A DNA stretch of 22,028 nt from QHVT01 sp036387915 (GTDB lineage: Bacteria > Acidobacteriota > Thermoanaerobaculia > Gp7-AA8), in NCBI GenBank assembly GCA_036387915.1, contig DASVSV010000094.1, forward strand, positions 1 to 22,028, written 5' to 3'. Numbering within the stretch: position 1 is the stretch's first letter; each line of letters begins with the position of its first letter. The position numbers and the translations under genes were made by a program. Below, in pieces: positions 19,063-22,028 of the stretch. Under the pieces are notes generated by a model, which saw only the letters and a program-made list of their open reading frames with translations, made no database searches and had not been told where the DNA came from.

Positions 19063-22014
19063 ATGAAGCGTCCAATGCCCCTCCGGTTCTCCTTTCCGGT
19101 CGCCGCTCTGGCGATTGCGCTCACCTGTTCCGCGGCCGATTCGCCGCTCGGCGCGGCGACCGGCTTCTGGGATGCCTACGCGCGCGGTGACGTGCAGTCC
19201 GCGGCGTCGCAATGGGAGGGCGAGCGCGCCGGGCGATTCCGCGCCGCCCACCAGCGCGAGGTCGAGCTCCGGTGTACGCGCGTACTGACCGCGCAGCTCC
19301 GCGTGACTGAGCTCACCGCCGCCCGCGCGACGGTCGACGTCGACGCCCTGGTCGAGCGCGTGCACGTCGACGAGGAGCATTACGCGGTCGAGCTGCGGAT
19401 GACGGGCGCAGGCTGGAAGGTCGCGGGCTTCGAGCGCCGCGAGCAATCATTCGCGGCCGAGCTTCTGCGCGCCTCCAACCGAGAGGCGTTGCTCGACCAG
19501 CACGGCCCGTTGGTCACGACGCGTCTCGCCGCCGCCCTCGGCCGCCGCGCGATTCTGTTGAACAGCCGCCAGCGTCACGAGGAGGCCGCGGCCGTGCTGG
19601 CGCTGGCGCGAGACGTCGCCGACCGGACGGCCAGCGACGCCGCGCGCGCGTTCGTGCTGGCGGCGGAAAGTGTCCACGTCCGCAGAACCGCCGACGATCC
19701 CGCTGACTCCATTCCGGTGGCCACGGAAGCGGAGCGGCTGGCGCTGCGCTCCGGCGATGCCGACGCCCTCGGCGAAGCGCGCGTGCGTCTGGCGCGCGCG
19801 CTGGAGACGGCCGACCCGCCGCGCGCCGAGGCGCTGCTGCTGCAGGTCGTCGACGCCGCCGATGCGATGGACGACCCCGTGCCCGTGGCCATGGCCGCGT
19901 CGCAGCTCGCCTGGATGGCCGGGGCCCGGCTCGAGCACGCGCGGTCTTTTCGCTTTTCGCTGCTGGCCTCGCGTTACGCGCAGCTCAGCGGCGATCCGTC
20001 AGCGCGCCTGAATGCGGCGCTCAATCTGGCCGGCGCCTACGACTCGTCGGGCGATCCCGAGCTGACGCGGCTTCACTACGAGCGGGCCGCGTCCGTCGCG
20101 CGCGAGTCGGGCGCGGTCGACGCGGAGCTGTTCGCGCTGACGAAGCTGGCCATGCTCGCCGCTGAGTTCGATCCCGGCCGTGAGCCGGACGTCCTTTCGG
20201 CGGCGCGCGAGGTGGCGGAGTGCATGGGTCCCCGCGGCGTCGAGTCGTCCCTCCCTCTGTTCAACATCAGCGCGATGGCGGCGCTGCAGCGGAACGACCT
20301 CGCCGCGGCCCGCCGGGAGCTGGACGCGGCTCTCTCGCTCCGCCCCCGCAGCGCAGCACCGGTGGCCTTCGATGCCGCGCTGCACGTGACCGAGGCCCGG
20401 ATTCTGATCGCCGAGGGAAAGCCGATGGAGGCACTGCTGGCGCTGGAGGAAGCGCGCGGGCTGATGGCGGAGCACACCGACGAGGGGATCTACGAACACG
20501 GTTTCAGCTACGCGCACGCGCAGGCGCTGCTGGCGCTGGGACGCCGCGGCGAAGCGATCTCCACGCTGCGCGAAGGCATCGCCATCATCGAGCGCAAGCG
20601 GGCCTCGCTGCCGGTGAATCCGCTGGCGAGGCAATCCTTCTTCGTCCGCCGCATGCGGCTGTACGACGCGCTGGTGGCGCTGCTCGCGGAGGCGGGCCGC
20701 AATGCCGAGGCGCTCGAGGTGACGGAACAACGGACCGCCCGCACGCTGCACGAATTTGCCGGCGCCACCGCGGCCGCGCCCCGACGTGCGCCGCCCGAGG
20801 TGGTGCGGGCGGAGCGGGCGGTCGTGGAGCTCAATCGCGCCATTCTGGCCGCGCGTTCCGGCGATCCGTCGCTGCACGCCGTCCGCGAGCGCCTGGCCGC
20901 GGCGCGGCTGCAGCTCGACGATCTGCGGGTGCAGCATGCGGCGGAGGAGGAAGCCGCTGCGCCGGTCACGCTGGAACTGGAGAAGGTCGCCCCGCGCACG
21001 GCGATCGTGCGCTACGTCGTCGCCGGCGATCGCACGCTGGCGTTCGTGGTCACGCGCCGCGGGCTGACGGCGCGTCCTCTGCCCATCGGCGTGCGCGAGC
21101 TGAGCGAACGTATCGAGGCTTTGCTGAAGCGGATCCGCGCGCGCGACGCGAATTACCGGAAGGTCGCTCGGTCGCTCCATGCGCTGCTCGTCGCGCCCCT
21201 GCTGCCCGATCTGGACGGCGTGGAGCGTGTGGCCGTCGTCCCGGACGGGCCGCTCTGGTCGCTGCCGTTTCAGACGCTGCTCGACGCGCGCGGGGTTCCG
21301 CTGCTGTCCCGTTTCGAGCTGCGCTACGCGCCGTCCGTCTCCTGGTGTCTGCGAGACTCGGCCACCGCGCGAAAGCCGGACTCGATCCTGGCGGTGGGCG
21401 ATCCGGAGATCGGCGGCGCGGGACAGGCCATGTTCCGCTCGCTGGTGCCCGGGGCCACGCTCGGGCAACTCCCTGACGCGGCGCGCGAAGCCCGCGAGGT
21501 GGGACGGCTCTATCCGCGGTCGCGCGTTCTGACCGGCAGGGCCGCCGACGAAGCGGCGCTCAAGGAGGAGATCGTCCGCTACGACGTCGTGCACCTCGCT
21601 ACGCACGCGCTCATCGACGAAGCACAGCCACTCTATTCGAGTCTCGTGCTGGCCAGCCGCAACGTGCAGGACGACGGTCTCCTCGAAGCGCGGGAACTGC
21701 AGTCGCTCGACCTCGACGCGGAGCTGGTCGTCCTCTCCGCCTGCAGTACCGCGCGCGGCCGCAGCTACGGGGGTGAAGGCGTCGTAGGACTGGCTTGGGC
21801 ACTGCTGTCGCGCGGCGTGCCGCGAGTCGTCGTCAGCCAGTGGAACGCGGACTCGAAGGCCACCACGAAGCTGATGGTGTCCTTCCACCGCTTCCTCGTC
21901 GCCGGCAACACCCCGGCCGCGGCGCTGCGCAAGGCGCAGCTCGAACTGCGAAAGGACGTGCGGTACGAGGATCCGCTGTATTGGGCGGCGTTCGTGGTGG
22001 TGGGGGAGGGGTGA
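19063..22014 (+). CDS. Exported NTF2-like/TPR/CHAT-domain caspase-like protease
   Basis: A 983-residue protein. Seen: a signal peptide (MKRPMPLRFSFPVAALAIAL, cleavage near TCSAA). An NTF2/SnoaL-like domain follows at about 30-125 (GFWDAYARGDVQSAASQWEG ending AGWKVAGFE). Tetratricopeptide-like helical pairs cover about 150-560 (RRAILLNSRQRHEEAAAVLA, ARLNAALNLAGAYDSSGDP, AQALLALGRRGEAISTLREG), then a charged helical linker. A CHAT (caspase HetF-associated with TPRs) domain spans about 690-980. The catalytic dyad is intact: His848 in HLATHALID and Cys894 in VLSACSTARG. The usual GGEGVVGLAWALLSRGVPRV motif and final DPLYWAAFVVVG strand are present. It should be an active cysteine peptidase outside the cytoplasm; substrates of CHAT proteins are largely unknown, though some gate gasdermins or cut regulators. 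It stands alone, near a sigma/anti-sigma pair. The open frame is complete within the window. Confidence 0.9.
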   Translation: MKRPMPLRFSFPVAALAIALTCSAADSPLGAATGFWDAYARGDVQSAASQWEGERAGRFRAAHQREVELRCTRVLTAQLRVTELTAARATVDVDALVERVHVDEEHYAVELRMTGAGWKVAGFERREQSFAAELLRASNREALLDQHGPLVTTRLAAALGRRAILLNSRQRHEEAAAVLALARDVADRTASDAARAFVLAAESVHVRRTADDPADSIPVATEAERLALRSGDADALGEARVRLARALETADPPRAEALLLQVVDAADAMDDPVPVAMAASQLAWMAGARLEHARSFRFSLLASRYAQLSGDPSARLNAALNLAGAYDSSGDPELTRLHYERAASVARESGAVDAELFALTKLAMLAAEFDPGREPDVLSAAREVAECMGPRGVESSLPLFNISAMAALQRNDLAAARRELDAALSLRPRSAAPVAFDAALHVTEARILIAEGKPMEALLALEEARGLMAEHTDEGIYEHGFSYAHAQALLALGRRGEAISTLREGIAIIERKRASLPVNPLARQSFFVRRMRLYDALVALLAEAGRNAEALEVTEQRTARTLHEFAGATAAAPRRAPPEVVRAERAVVELNRAILAARSGDPSLHAVRERLAAARLQLDDLRVQHAAEEEAAAPVTLELEKVAPRTAIVRYVVAGDRTLAFVVTRRGLTARPLPIGVRELSERIEALLKRIRARDANYRKVARSLHALLVAPLLPDLDGVERVAVVPDGPLWSLPFQTLLDARGVPLLSRFELRYAPSVSWCLRDSATARKPDSILAVGDPEIGGAGQAMFRSLVPGATLGQLPDAAREAREVGRLYPRSRVLTGRAADEAALKEEIVRYDVVHLATHALIDEAQPLYSSLVLASRNVQDDGLLEARELQSLDLDAELVVLSACSTARGRSYGGEGVVGLAWALLSRGVPRVVVSQWNADSKATTKLMVSFHRFLVAGNTPAAALRKAQLELRKDVRYEDPLYWAAFVVVGEG

Positions 22015-22028
22015 GTCGGGAGGGGTGA

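Noticed and set aside
19999..21888. A 629-codon minus-strand open frame
   Set aside because: It is antisense to the TPR-CHAT gene, whose catalytic motifs are intact; no domain is recognisable in the antisense product.
1..22028. tRNA, rRNA or known riboswitch genes
   Set aside because: I looked for cloverleaf arms, conserved rRNA words and a T-box upstream of pheS and saw none that could be supported by eye.

Overview
The window is GC-rich (roughly 65-78% G+C in most lines hand-counted), densely coded, and has bacterial pheST, a PqiABC-type lipid-transport operon, carboxypeptidase-regulatory-like repeat proteins, an unusual sigma/anti-sigma pair and a TPR-CHAT protease. That mix, with a lipoprotein and MCE protein implying two membranes, suggests an uncultured Gram-negative of the Acidobacteriota type (perhaps Thermoanaerobaculia-like). 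This placement is inference; no rRNA or tRNA gene is present to fix it.

Layout, left to right. (1) 146-3716, minus strand: pqiA-pqiB-pqiC, joined by two ATGA overlaps, encodes a trans-envelope lipid-transport system. (2) 3757-3868: a long, nearly perfect palindrome made of two inverted hairpins. (3) 3886-8266, minus strand: a secreted protein of about twelve tandem beta-sandwich repeats, then a cytosolic-looking trypsin-fold peptidase, with a conserved-looking hairpin between them. (4) 8267-8706: no gene; a MITE-like inverted-repeat element of about 204 bp, flanked by a 13-bp direct repeat and apparently nested in an older palindrome. (5) 8707-12900, minus strand: a tightly coupled four-gene operon of clearly lower G+C. 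It encodes a protein with a C-terminal adaptor-like domain, an EAD1-like/trypsin-like peptidase fusion, an EAD1-like multi-pass membrane protein and a secreted cysteine-containing protein. This is the best candidate for a poorly described system, read here as a proteolytic conflict (defence or self-destruction) module with a membrane arm. (6) 12972-16051, minus strand: pheS-pheT, where PheT lacks the usual N-terminal tRNA-binding OB domain. (7) 16173-18151, plus strand: a divergent sigma-like factor whose region 4 seems split by an insertion, followed by a zinc-finger/one-TM anti-sigma-like protein. (8) 18196-18939, minus strand: a small secreted beta-rich protein with a strong terminator. (9) 19063-22014, plus strand: an exported NTF2-like/TPR/CHAT protein with an intact His-Cys dyad.

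How the genes may work together. The EAD1-like domains on the peptidase and on its membrane neighbour should associate homotypically, placing a serine peptidase at the inner membrane when the upstream protein senses a trigger. Separately, the sigma/anti-sigma pair and the CHAT protease resemble an envelope-signalling module. Both readings rest on domain logic, not on experiment.
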